This document shows positions 27,232-36,713 of a stretch of DNA of 64,000 nucleotides, one piece after another. The position numbers were made by a program, and so were the translations under genes. Numbering within the stretch: position 1 is the first letter of the stretch; each line of letters starts with the position of its first letter. Under the pieces are notes generated by a model. It did not search any database. It saw only the letters and a list, made by a program, of their open reading frames with translations, and had not been told where the DNA came from. This DNA comes from Planctellipticum variicoloris (GTDB taxonomy: Bacteria > Planctomycetota > Planctomycetia > Planctomycetales > Planctomycetaceae): positions 4,472,001 to 4,536,000 of the forward strand of contig NZ_CP130886.1 of NCBI RefSeq assembly GCF_030622045.1. The letters run 5' to 3'.

Positions 27232-27799
27232 AACCCACCTCGTTCACAACGCCGCGTTGCCGCAGCCACTCCGCCAGTTCTTTTCGCGCCCGGTGCAGCC
27301 AGGTCTTCACCGTCCCCACCGGGCAGTCCAGAATCTCGGCCACTTCCTGCAGACTCAGTTCCTGCTGATGAAACAGGATAAAACACGTCCGATATTCTTC
27401 GCGCAGCGTTCCCAGCGCCCGCTGCAGTTCTTCTCCCAGATCGCCTGCATCGACCCGTTGCGGTTTCGCCACCGCCTCGTCCGGCACTTCGCTGGGCCGC
27501 GCAATCTTCTTCGACCGCGAAAGATGCGTCCGACACCGGTTGACGGCGATGGTCAGCACCCACGGAATCAAGGGGCGCGCGCCGTCCCAATGCCGAAGAT
27601 GCCGGACCGCGCGCAACAGCGTCTCCTGGGCCACGTCTTCGGCGTCCTGCTGATGACCGAGCATCCGCAGACAGACTCCGAACACGACTCCCTGAAACCG
27701 CTGGACAAAGTCGCGAAGGGCCAAGGCCTCTCCAGCAAGGCAACGCCGCACAAGCTGCAGGTCGTCGCTCACCGAATCGTCCACCTCTCCTCCGAACAT
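27221..27799 (-). CDS. ECF-family RNA polymerase sigma factor
   Basis: This 192-residue sigma-70 family protein has only regions 2 and 4. Region 2: ALRDFVQRFQGVVFGVCLRM and GHQQDAEDVAQETLLRAVRHL. Region 4: LREEYRTCFILFHQQELSLQ, then EVAEILDCPVGTVKTWLHRARKEL (helix-turn-helix binding the -35 element). It resembles RpoE-type ECF factors with a zinc anti-sigma. A TTG at 27826 also opens the frame; ATG 27799 is chosen as the first ATG. It heads the three-gene minus-strand operon and probably autoregulates, though no ECF-type promoter was identified in the 69-base gap upstream. Confidence 0.93.
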   Translation of the reverse strand: MFGGEVDDSVSDDLQLVRRCLAGEALALRDFVQRFQGVVFGVCLRMLGHQQDAEDVAQETLLRAVRHLRHWDGARPLIPWVLTIAVNRCRTHLSRSKKIARPSEVPDEAVAKPQRVDAGDLGEELQRALGTLREEYRTCFILFHQQELSLQEVAEILDCPVGTVKTWLHRARKELAEWLRQRGVVNEVGYEL

Positions 27800-27895
27800 A
27801 CCCGCGGCGTGCGGCGGCAGTTTCAAGCGAGCATCCGCGTCGCGGCATTCGCAGCTACAACACGTTCTTTAGAAAGACTTTAGAGAACCAGGAGA

Positions 27896-28429
27896 TCATT
27901 CCGACGACGTGAATTCGAGTTCGGATGGCCGTCCAACCGTGAAAACCAGGTGCTGCAGGTTCTTGAACTCGGTCTCCCGTTCCACCTGCATTCCCAGCTT
28001 TCGAGCCACCCCCTGGGAGGGCTCATTGATCGGGCGGATCAGCGAAATCACCCGATTCATATCGCAAGATCTGAATGCGTGATCACGGACAGCCCGGGCA
28101 GCCTCGGTCGCGCAACCTCTTCTCCAGAACGGACTATGAATCAGATACCCGATCTCCGGCTCACATCCCCAGGGGAGTTCCTGGAGGACAAGCCCGACCT
28201 GGCCCACAGGCTGGAACGTTTGTCGGTCTTCGACCAGCCACAGGCCATGTCCATGCTCCGCGTACCGGACAAGCTGCCGCTCAAGCCAGGCGCGCGCTTC
28301 GTCCCGTGAATAGACCTGCGGGTAAAACTTCATGACCTGAGGATCTGCGAGCATGCTGGCGACGAAATCCAGGTCACCCGCCGTCATCTCCCGCAGCCGC
28401 AGCCGTTCGGTCAGCAGCTCGAAGCCCAT
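27896..28429 (-). CDS. GNAT-family N-acetyltransferase (RimJ/RimL-like)
   Basis: This 177-residue protein has the acetyl-CoA-binding GNAT fold: LLTERLRLREMTAGDLDFVA at the start, EIGYLIHSPFWRRGCATEAA (motif A, pyrophosphate-binding loop RRGCA), and SLIRPINEPSQGVARKLGMQ (motif B). This is the RimJ/RimL-like branch, which acetylates ribosomal protein N-termini or small amines; substrate unknown. ATG 28429 is selected because family similarity begins with MGFELLTERLRL. Upstream in-frame ATGs at 28447 and 28507 are possible. Confidence 0.87.
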   Translation of the reverse strand: MGFELLTERLRLREMTAGDLDFVASMLADPQVMKFYPQVYSRDEARAWLERQLVRYAEHGHGLWLVEDRQTFQPVGQVGLVLQELPWGCEPEIGYLIHSPFWRRGCATEAARAVRDHAFRSCDMNRVISLIRPINEPSQGVARKLGMQVERETEFKNLQHLVFTVGRPSELEFTSSE

Positions 28430-28570
28430 ACAGTCTCCGATCGCCATTCCAGCCGGCGTGAAAGGGGACGGGACGCGATTGCCTGAAATAGAAACCGGAG
28501 AGCACACTGGCGGCTGCAGGCCACCAGTGTCACCCCCGTTCGCGCACAGTGAAAACGCCGGAGCGCTGCT

Positions 28571-28780
28571 CTAACGGCTGACCAGTTCCCGCGCGAGAAC
28601 CCGGGCCAGCTTGTAGGCGTGCTTGATCGTAAACGACCGGCCTTCGATCTGCTCTTCGGAGAAGTACTTCCCGACATCGCTGGGCGGCAGGCCGGCGAGC
28701 GACAGCGTCAGGGGGAGCAGGTCCAGGAACTCGCGATAGCGGCGCTGAATATCGGCCTGATTCGATTCCGGTGTGCTCAC
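28571..28780 (-). CDS. Small conserved hypothetical protein
   Basis: This 69-residue cytoplasmic protein starts at GTG 28780 with AAGGA 8 bases upstream. An in-frame start at 28840 adds less plausible sequence. It is mostly helical (QRRYREFLDLLPLTLSLAGL, then EQIEGRSFTIKHAYKLARVL and ARELVSR). No named domain was recognised. The compact, charged helical pattern and good ribosome-binding site argue that it is real. It is followed by the GNAT gene on the same strand after 141 bases. Confidence 0.65.
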   Translation of the reverse strand: MSTPESNQADIQRRYREFLDLLPLTLSLAGLPPSDVGKYFSEEQIEGRSFTIKHAYKLARVLARELVSR

Positions 28781-28950
28781 GGAAATATCCTTCGTCAGAG
28801 GAATCCGCCGGCAGACGGACTGCGCCACTCCGGCAGACACGCATGCCAGGCATGCCCTGTATCATGCCGTCATTCGGTCCGGGTGTCTCCCCTGCAATCT
28901 GCAAATCCCGGTTGCCAGTCCAGGACGATTTGCCGCGGTCGAGCTCGCGG

Positions 28951-28996
28951 CAAAAACAGCGAGAGGACGCACGGCTGCGATCAGCGGTGCGTCCTC
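28951..28996 (-). terminator. Intrinsic terminator after the FHA protein gene
   Basis: GAGGACGCAC (28963-28972) pairs perfectly with GTGCGTCCTC (28987-28996). On the minus strand the stem is followed by TCGCTGTTTTTG. Located about 37 bases after the FHA gene's stop. Confidence 0.8.
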
Positions 28997-29032
28997 CAGG
29001 AGTTCTATTTCGGTCGCTTTCCGGCGAACTTC

Positions 29033-29962
29033 TCAGCGTCCCCGTCGCTGCAGGTGCTGCCGGATGATATCGGCGGCCGCAGTCGAAGGCTTCTCGGGAG
29101 GGGCGGCCTGCCCTTCGACGGGAGGAGCGACGGGAGCGGCTGGCGGGGGCGCCTTGATTCCCGTCTCTTCCGGAGGGGGAAGTTTGATTTCCATCTCGCC
29201 AGAAGTCTGTGCTGGGGCGGCGGGCTGCTGAGGAGCCGCACCGGGATACATTGGCTGAGGATATTGCTGCTGAGGATACGGCATCCCCGGCGGATACCCC
29301 ATCGGCATTCCGTAGCCGGGCGGATAACCCGGCATGGGGTAGCCAGGCGGCATCCCGTAGCCGGGGGGATAGCCCGGCATCATCGGGTAATTGGGATAAC
29401 CCGGGTAGCCCCCCATCTGGACCGGGACTCCCCCCGGGACCATGCCCGGATGGATTGTCGTATCGCCCCCCCCCATATTGACGGTCTGCCCGGGGTCCTG
29501 CTGCGGAACGTAAGCCTGCATTTCGTAGCTGGTATCGAGGGCGCTCTGGGATTCGGCGCCGGTGTCGTCCGCGACCGGCACGCCGGGCACATCGGAGGTT
29601 GGCAGGAGCGTAGAATCGCCAGCGGCAATGGCGGCAGGCATCGGCGGGGCCGCGACCGCGGCGACCTGCCGGATGACCATTTCCAGCTCGAGCTTGCCGA
29701 TCGTAATCTGGTCGCCGGTCTTGAGCATGATTTCGCCGCGGACCGGCTCGCCATTGACCTGGGTGCCGTTGGTGCTTCCCAGATCGCGCAGCCGGACCGA
29801 GTAGTCATCCTGCAGAAAAACACAGTGGTGTCGGCTGACCAGATCGCTGTTGGGGCGGAGCTGGCAGTCTGCCTCGCGTCCGACCAGAAACTTCTTCGTT
29901 GTCAGCGGTATGGTCTTTCCCTGGTGCTTGCCCCCCAGGATCTTCAGCTCAGCCTGCAGCAT
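29033..29962 (-). CDS. FHA-domain protein with Pro/Gly/Tyr-rich low-complexity region
   Basis: This 309-residue protein has an N-terminal FHA phosphothreonine-binding domain, about residues 5-95: VGREADC near 27, VSRHHCVF near 42, and DLGSTNGTQVNG near 59. These carry the conserved GR, SxxH and NG residues. Residues about 170-250 are a disordered run of PGYPPGYGMP-type repeats rich in Met, Pro, Gly and Tyr. A charged C-terminal helix (AAADIIRQHLQRR) follows. There is no signal peptide or membrane helix. FHA proteins read Ser/Thr-kinase signals, and planctomycetes have many such kinases. The repeat region could drive self-association, which is inference. Confidence 0.9.
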   Translation of the reverse strand: MLQAELKILGGKHQGKTIPLTTKKFLVGREADCQLRPNSDLVSRHHCVFLQDDYSVRLRDLGSTNGTQVNGEPVRGEIMLKTGDQITIGKLELEMVIRQVAAVAAPPMPAAIAAGDSTLLPTSDVPGVPVADDTGAESQSALDTSYEMQAYVPQQDPGQTVNMGGGDTTIHPGMVPGGVPVQMGGYPGYPNYPMMPGYPPGYGMPPGYPMPGYPPGYGMPMGYPPGMPYPQQQYPQPMYPGAAPQQPAAPAQTSGEMEIKLPPPEETGIKAPPPAAPVAPPVEGQAAPPEKPSTAAADIIRQHLQRRGR

Positions 29963-30269
29963 GGAATGCGAACTCCCCGAACGTGAGACATCCCGCAGCG
30001 AATTCCGATTCGCCGGATCGAGTCGAGTAGGTTGTAAGTGGGGACGAGGAACTGGGATGAAGACGACCAGCAGACATCAACCGAGGCGCAATACACGTTC
30101 AGCGTGGGGAGCGCTGTGAAAACCCCGAAAATTGACAACCCACGAAAATGAGTCATAAGTGGGAATACTGACGCTACCACTGCTTCGCCAAGGTGTCAAC
30201 ACACGAATGGAATCAGCTCGAAAACCCATCGAAGTTTCTGATTTTGTAACATCCGCACTCGAACAGTCC
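29963..30269. other. Intergenic region upstream of the FHA gene
   Basis: There are 307 bases between minus-strand genes. A plus-strand TTGACA (30132-30137) and ATAAGT (30155-30160), 17 bases apart, resemble a promoter but point away from any gene. No repeat family of the kind seen elsewhere is evident except related words (GTAAGTGGGGA near 30040, ATAAGTGGGAA near 30155). The FHA promoter must lie here. Confidence 0.35.
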
Positions 30270-31016
30270 TTAGCGTTCGGAGACGCGCCGGGGCTGGTCG
30301 AGCTCCAGTTTTCCTGCGAGGCTGAGTTCCTCCGAAGTCCAGGAGCTCCGGACCGTACGGTCCGCCACGCCTCTGGCAATGGATGTTCCGAGACGTTCAA
30401 TCAGGGACAGCGAGACTTCGCTGGCCTGAGGGTTGAGATCCTGAATTCCTGGATGCTGCGCCGCAGCAGATGAAGCGCGCAAAATCAGACTGCCGTGCTG
30501 GAGCAGCGCCCCCTTCCGGCGGCGCTGCGCGCTTCCCAGGACTTTGTGAACACCGCTGACGACGTCATGGGAATCCTGACGAGAGAAACAGAGGACCGGT
30601 TCCGGAGCGGCCTTCACCGTCTGTCCACGCAACCTGACCTCAAAGCCTGCTTCGCGCAACCCAGCGACGATCTCACCATGGACGATGTCGTAAAGCTCGT
30701 GCGGCTGATGGACCACCCGTTGTCCGGCGGGGAGCGTCAGGCAGTAGGTCCATTCGTGATCATGAACAATCGTCCCGCCCCCCGAGAGCCGGCGCACGAC
30801 CGGCAGGCCGGCGACCTGGGGATCACGGGCCAGTTCGGCATGTCCCTGAAAATAGCCGAGGGACGCGGTTGCGCGGTCCCAGCGGTACCACCGGAGCGTG
30901 CAGCAGTCGCGTTCGATCGCCGATTCCAGCAGCGTCTCGTCGAGCGCCATGTTCCAGGCGCCGGAGCGAGGCTGATCTTCGATGATCAGTCGGCACTCCG
31001 GCAGCAGTTCGGGCAT
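30270..31016 (-). CDS. lipM: LipM-like octanoyltransferase (lipoate/biotin ligase fold)
   Basis: This 248-residue enzyme has the LplA/LipB/BirA fold. RRLSGGGTIVHD at 75-86 binds the acyl chain. Cys143 (VLCFSRQDSHDVV), Lys158 (GVHKVLGSAQRRR) and LLQHGSL at 171-177 follow. The cysteine at that position and absence of the C-terminal accessory domain fit LipM octanoyl-ACP:GcvH octanoyltransferase rather than LplA ligase. It lies 21 bases after gcvPB in the glycine cleavage operon, so it most likely lipoylates GcvH together with LipA encoded elsewhere. AGGAGG lies 8-9 bases before the ATG, an excellent ribosome-binding site. Confidence 0.85.
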   Translation of the reverse strand: MPELLPECRLIIEDQPRSGAWNMALDETLLESAIERDCCTLRWYRWDRATASLGYFQGHAELARDPQVAGLPVVRRLSGGGTIVHDHEWTYCLTLPAGQRVVHQPHELYDIVHGEIVAGLREAGFEVRLRGQTVKAAPEPVLCFSRQDSHDVVSGVHKVLGSAQRRRKGALLQHGSLILRASSAAAQHPGIQDLNPQASEVSLSLIERLGTSIARGVADRTVRSSWTSEELSLAGKLELDQPRRVSER

Positions 31017-31037
31017 TGAGAACGCCTCCTGCGAGTT

Positions 31038-32501
<1,464 letters not shown>

Positions 32502-32563
32502 TATGGTTTGTTATTGGTACTTGGTTATTTGTCAGTTGTCAGTTGCGAATGGGCTCTTGCCTT

Positions 32564-32613
32564 GTTCCCAGGCTCTGCCTGGTAACACTCTCTTCCGAGG
32601 CTCTGCCTCGCTC
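32564..32613 (+). repeat. GGCTCTGCC palindrome repeats inside the gcv operon
   Basis: Two adjacent palindromic units, GTTCCCAGGCTCTGCCTGGT (32564-32583) and TCCGAGGCTCTGCCTCGCTC (about 32593-32612), lie between gcvPA and gcvPB. Related units occur at 50054-50077, 50149-50173, 58401-58415 and 58424-58449. The flanks (32507-32550 and 32675-32700) are made of other short words (TTGTCAGTTGTCAGTTG; CTTCGACATTCGACC). Confidence 0.8.
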
Positions 32614-32728
32614 CGGCCTGGTCAGTCGAGTGACGCGTGCTGCCCAGCAGAATTTCACCGTCTCTTTCGACATCTCGCCTTCGACATTCGACCTGTTTTC
32701 CCCAGCGTTACCGTGTGAAATCGTTCCC

Positions 32729-34087
32729 TCAGGAAGTCAGAGCCTCGGCCAGCCGGTCGATCTCGTCGCGAGTGCGGAGCTCGGTGACTGCGACCAGGAG
32801 GCCCTGCTCTGTCAGTTCTGGCGGCAGGCCGGGGACCGTTCCCACGTGCGATAGAACCGGGCCGACGTCGAATCCGGCGGCCCGCGCCTTGGCCGCGATC
32901 GATTCGGCTCCGGCGTCGCAGGCCAGCACGAACTCTTTGAAGAACGGTGAATTGAACGCCAGGCGAATTCCGGGGAGGGCGGCCAGTCGCTCGGCGGCAT
33001 AGTGCGCCTTCCGGCAGCAGAGTTCCGAGACTTCGCGGAGTCCGTGCGGACCGAGGAGTGAGAGATAGACGGTCGCGCGCAGGGCCATCAGCCCCTGATT
33101 TGTGCAGATATTGCTTGTCGCCTTTTCCCGGCGGATGTGCTGTTCACGGGCCTGCAGATTGAGAACGTAGCAGGTGTTGCCTCGTCGGTCGGATGTGACG
33201 CCGATCAGACGGCCGGGCATTTTGCGGACATAATCTTCGCGGCAGGTCATGACGCCCAGATACGGCCCGCCGAACTGCAGCGGAATCCCCAGCGACTGCC
33301 CCTCCGCGACCGCAATATCGGCCCCGCACGCGCCGGGAGACTTCAGTACGCCGAGGCTCAGCGGGTCGAACGACACCACCGAGAGGGCGCCCTTCGCTCG
33401 GGCGGCGGCGCAGATCTCCGTCACCTGTTCGAGGGCGCCGAGGAAATTGGGCTGCTGAATGACGACGCAGGCCGTCCGGTCGTCGATTGCGTCGGCCACG
33501 GCTGCCAGGTCGCAACAGCCATCGGCCAGCGGGATGGTGACGACTTCGCATTTCAGCGGCGCCAGATACGTTTCCACGACCTGTCGAAATTCGGGATGGA
33601 CGCTTCCCAGGACGACGACACGGTCATGGCGGCCGGTCACGCGCTGCGCCATGAAGACCGCTTCGCTGACCGACGTGCCGCCTTCGTAGAGGCTCGCATT
33701 CGAAACCGGCATTCCGGTCAGGTCGCAGATCAGCGACTGATATTCGAAGAACGCCTGCAGCGTCCCCTGGCTCGCTTCCGCCTGGTACGGAGTGTAGGCC
33801 GTGTAGAATTCTCCACGCGAAGTGATTTCATCGACGACAGAGGGAATGAAATGCTCATAGGCGCCGCCGCCGAGGAAACAGGCGCGGGACGAGGCGCCGA
33901 CGGTCTTCGCCGCCTGCCGCTGCAGATGCTGCTGAAGTTCGATCTCGGTGAGAGCCGGTGGCAGATTCAGCAACCGCCCGAGCTGGAGCTGCTCCGGAAC
34001 TTGAGCGAGCAGCTCCGCCATCGAGCCGACGCCGATCCGCGCCAGCATCTCCGCCTGCTGATCCGGCGTATTAAACAGATAAGACAC
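32729..34087 (-). CDS. gcvPA: Glycine dehydrogenase (decarboxylating) subunit 1
   Basis: This 452-residue protein is the N-terminal half of the P-protein: MSYLFNTPDQQAEMLARIG, CFLGGGAYEHFIPSVVDEI near 90, YTPYQAEASQGTLQAFFEYQ near 118, and GLPVSNASLYEGGT-type sequence near 145. This half is PLP-free but needed for the heterotetramer with GcvPB. The length matches the split form found in many bacteria and archaea. It lies about 100 bases after gcvH; that gap is again built of repeated short words (CCAAGTGCCGAGTGCCGAG; GATACCCGATACCCGAC). Confidence 0.96.
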   Translation of the reverse strand: MSYLFNTPDQQAEMLARIGVGSMAELLAQVPEQLQLGRLLNLPPALTEIELQQHLQRQAAKTVGASSRACFLGGGAYEHFIPSVVDEITSRGEFYTAYTPYQAEASQGTLQAFFEYQSLICDLTGMPVSNASLYEGGTSVSEAVFMAQRVTGRHDRVVVLGSVHPEFRQVVETYLAPLKCEVVTIPLADGCCDLAAVADAIDDRTACVVIQQPNFLGALEQVTEICAAARAKGALSVVSFDPLSLGVLKSPGACGADIAVAEGQSLGIPLQFGGPYLGVMTCREDYVRKMPGRLIGVTSDRRGNTCYVLNLQAREQHIRREKATSNICTNQGLMALRATVYLSLLGPHGLREVSELCCRKAHYAAERLAALPGIRLAFNSPFFKEFVLACDAGAESIAAKARAAGFDVGPVLSHVGTVPGLPPELTEQGLLVAVTELRTRDEIDRLAEALTS

Positions 34088-34188
34088 CGCTACGTCCTTC
34101 GAGCCAGGGGCTCAGTGTGCCAAGCGCCAAGTGCCGAGTGCCGAGCATCTCACGAGCCGACGCGCTCTGCGATACCCGATACCCGACT

Positions 34189-34575
34189 CTAATGCCCTTC
34201 GGCTTCGCAATGGGCCTGGTAGGTGGCGTGGTCCATCAATTGACCAAGCTCGGCCGAATTCGACAGCCGGACCTTCACCATCCAGCCCGCCCCGAACGGG
34301 TCGGCCGTGAGGGCTTCCAGCTTGTCGGGGAGGCCCGCGTTGACTTCGATCACTTCGCCACTGACGGGGGCGTACAGGTCGCTGACCGCCTTGACGCTTT
34401 CGACTTCGCCGAACGTCTGTCCGACCTGAATGACCCGCCCGGCCTTCGGCAGGTCGACATAGACGAGATCGCTCAGCAGATGCACGGCAAAATCGGTGAT
34501 GCCGATCGTCGCCACATCGCCTTCCAGAGCCACCCACTCGTGCGTCCGGGCGTACTTCAACTGAGACTGATCCAC
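34189..34575 (-). CDS. gcvH: Glycine cleavage system H protein
   Basis: This 128-residue lipoyl carrier has the family core: YARTHEWVALEGDVATIGIT at 8-27 and GEVESVKAVSDLYAPVSG at 57-74, with Lys62 the lipoylation site. It shuttles the aminomethyl group between P, T and L proteins. The start is GTG 34575 with TAGGAG about 9 bases upstream. It leads the operon. No glycine riboswitch-like sequence was seen in the 127 bases upstream, and gcvT is not adjacent on either side. Confidence 0.97.
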   Translation of the reverse strand: MDQSQLKYARTHEWVALEGDVATIGITDFAVHLLSDLVYVDLPKAGRVIQVGQTFGEVESVKAVSDLYAPVSGEVIEVNAGLPDKLEALTADPFGAGWMVKVRLSNSAELGQLMDHATYQAHCEAEGH

Positions 34576-34702
34576 GGCTCAAGACTCCTACCGGGAAAGG
34601 GCCGCCCCGCGAAGCACCGCTGCTCCCACGGTATCAGGCGCCGGCCGCGTCCAAGATACTGGACGATGCTGACAAATTAAAGGAAATCGAGCTGCGCGGG
34701 AA

Positions 34703-35176
34703 TCAGCCGCCCGGCGCGGGGACGGGGGGACAGCAGTTCGAGCGCTCCAACTGATTGATTTTCTCAAGGCGCCGGGCGTGCCGACCTCCTTCGAACTCAG
34801 TCGTCAGCCAGATCTCGACCATCCGCGTCGCGAGGCGATCGCCGATCAGGTCCGCGGACAGACACAGGATGTTGGCATCATTGTGCCGCCGGCTCATCTC
34901 GGCCGTCAGGTCGTCGTGACAGGGTGCAGCACGGACTCCCCGAAATTTGTTCGCGACAATGCACATTCCAATGCCGGTTCCGCAGATCAGAATGGCGCGA
35001 TCGACGACTCCATTCGAGACGGCGCGCGCGGTCTCCGCCGCCAGGTCCGGGTAGTCCACGGTTTCGGGCGTCTGCGGACCGTAATCCAGCGCCTCATGCC
35101 CCAGTTCGGTCACCTGCGAAAGGATTTTCTCCTTTACGCCATAGCCGCGGTGATCACTGGCAACTGCAATCTTCAT
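34703..35176 (-). CDS. rpiB: Ribose-5-phosphate isomerase B
   Basis: This 157-residue enzyme of the RpiB/LacAB family interconverts ribose-5-phosphate and ribulose-5-phosphate. Sequence marks are MKIAVASDHRGYGVKEKIL at the start, ICGTGIGMCIVANKFRGVRA with catalytic Cys65, HNDANILCLSADLI, and the closing TTEFEGGRHARRLEKI. ATG 35176 matches the universal family start; the frame is open to 35395 but that overlaps the upstream fusion gene's 3' end. The C-terminal tail (SNCCPPVPAPGG) is unusual and probably disordered. It is co-directional with the Sua5-phosphatase gene upstream. Confidence 0.95.
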   Translation of the reverse strand: MKIAVASDHRGYGVKEKILSQVTELGHEALDYGPQTPETVDYPDLAAETARAVSNGVVDRAILICGTGIGMCIVANKFRGVRAAPCHDDLTAEMSRRHNDANILCLSADLIGDRLATRMVEIWLTTEFEGGRHARRLEKINQLERSNCCPPVPAPGG

Positions 35177-35294
35177 AGTCCCGATCTGCCCTTCCCATCC
35201 CCTGCCCCGGCGGCCTCCCGCATTGCCCGGAAGGCCTGCAGTCTGACCCATCGTCCCGCGGGAAACAATCCCGCGTCTGAAGGCTGTCAATTCC

Positions 35295-36431
35295 TCAAGC
35301 ATTTCCGGATCGCGGCGGCGCGACTTCGTCGACAACTCGCCGTAAATGCCGCTGTATTTCGTCCTTGCAAGCCTCATAGACTTCGCGACCCGCACCGATC
35401 GGATCCGAAATGTCCCCTTCCGCTCCCGCCAGCAGCTCGATCCTCCCGGCCAGATCGGGTCGTTCCGCCAGAATCGCCTGGCGGTGCCCGCGTGTCATCG
35501 TAAACACGCGGTCGGCCTGATTCAGCAACCGTTCGGTCAGTGGCTGACTTTCATGATTTCTCAGTTCGACTCTCATTTCCGCCAGGAGGTCGACCGCCTC
35601 GCGGGCCGCAGGAGCCCCCACTGGAGCGGCGATTCCGGCCGATGCCACGATGTATCCGTGGTCAACCAGATCGTCGTCCGAACAGTTCAGCCGTTCCGCC
35701 AGCATCCGGCGAAAAATCGCCTCCGCCATCGGGCTCCGACAGGTGTTTCCCGTACAGACGAAAAGATAGACCTCGCTCGCCAGCCGTCCCAGCGTCCGGG
35801 CCGTCACAACCCCCTGCTGCGTGACTTCCCAGCCGGCGTCCCGAAACAGAATCGAGGTCGTCGCTTCCCCGTAGCGACACGGCCCGTCGTCGATCACTAG
35901 ATCAATCGCATGACCATGCCGCCGCACGACTTCCGCCGCTGATGTGAGTCCCGGATCGCCCGGCAGCACCGTCTCTCGCGACAGCAGCAGCGGGCCGGGG
36001 GACAGTCGCAAAACGCCTTGCAGAACTTCATGAGCGGGAACGCGCAGCGACAGCCGGTTGTCCGCCGCCAGCAACAACGCTTGAGTTTCTCGCGGAAGTG
36101 CTTCAAACAACCCGTGGGCGGATTCGCCGGGAAATTGCATAGTCACCGGGCCGGGCCAGCACCGCCGGGCCAATTTTCCGGCCAGAGACGGTGTCGGATC
36201 GACATAGTCGGGCAGTTCTTCCGGGACTCGCAGTCCCAGGATGGCTCCTGGGGAGAGGCCGGCGGCAGCAAAGTTTGCGGCGACACCATCGACAAGCGGG
36301 GCGCCGGCGACAACATAGAGGGCTTCGGTCGGAAACGCGACGAGCCGTCCGTCGGCCAGATGTTCGCATGCCTGGTGCATGACATCCCGCGGATCATCCG
36401 ACTTACGGAACTCAAGAATCGGAGGCTTCAC
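35295..36431 (-). CDS. Sua5/YrdC domain fused to low-molecular-weight protein tyrosine phosphatase
   Basis: This 378-residue two-domain protein has residues 1 to about 210 of Sua5/YrdC type: GRLVAFPTEALYVV at 29-42, RRCWPGPVTMQF at 89-100, and CRYGEATTSIL at 185-195. This fold makes threonylcarbamoyl-AMP for tRNA t6A. The early KxR motif of active YrdC looks replaced (ILGLRVPEE), so activity is doubtful. Residues 220-372 are a complete LMW-PTP domain: VCTGNTCRSPMAE with nucleophile Cys226 and Arg232, and ISDPIG with Asp343 as general acid. The LMW-PTP family includes phosphotyrosine phosphatases and arsenate reductases; the substrate is unknown. There are no signs of frameshift. Confidence 0.88.
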   Translation of the reverse strand: MKPPILEFRKSDDPRDVMHQACEHLADGRLVAFPTEALYVVAGAPLVDGVAANFAAAGLSPGAILGLRVPEELPDYVDPTPSLAGKLARRCWPGPVTMQFPGESAHGLFEALPRETQALLLAADNRLSLRVPAHEVLQGVLRLSPGPLLLSRETVLPGDPGLTSAAEVVRRHGHAIDLVIDDGPCRYGEATTSILFRDAGWEVTQQGVVTARTLGRLASEVYLFVCTGNTCRSPMAEAIFRRMLAERLNCSDDDLVDHGYIVASAGIAAPVGAPAAREAVDLLAEMRVELRNHESQPLTERLLNQADRVFTMTRGHRQAILAERPDLAGRIELLAGAEGDISDPIGAGREVYEACKDEIQRHLRRVVDEVAPPRSGNA

Positions 36432-36713
36432 GGTCTGGCACGCTTCCAGGCGAATTGAGGCTGACGACAGACCGTCTCCGGGCGGGGGAGTCGGCGTGAG
36501 ACAAATTCGCCACCGGCAATCGGGGGAAACTACGGAGTCCGACTGGAGATCTCCGTACAGAACTTCTCTCCCAGCATAGACTTGCGCACGCCCGGTCGCA
36601 AGCCAGCAGTCGTCGGCAAGCGTCGGTCACTGCGATTCAAATCACCCGCAACTGACGTCAGTCAAACGGGTTATGCGTCGAATGGCCGGTCGCGTGGAGA
36701 CGGTTTGCGCGCG

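Noticed and set aside
30132-30160. TTGACA-17-ATAAGT promoter-like pair on the plus strand
   Set aside because: It points into a region with no plus-strand gene; kept only as a note because a small RNA cannot be excluded.
34576-34702. Possible glycine riboswitch upstream of gcvH
   Set aside because: The 127-base leader lacks the conserved glycine-aptamer motifs and tandem layout.
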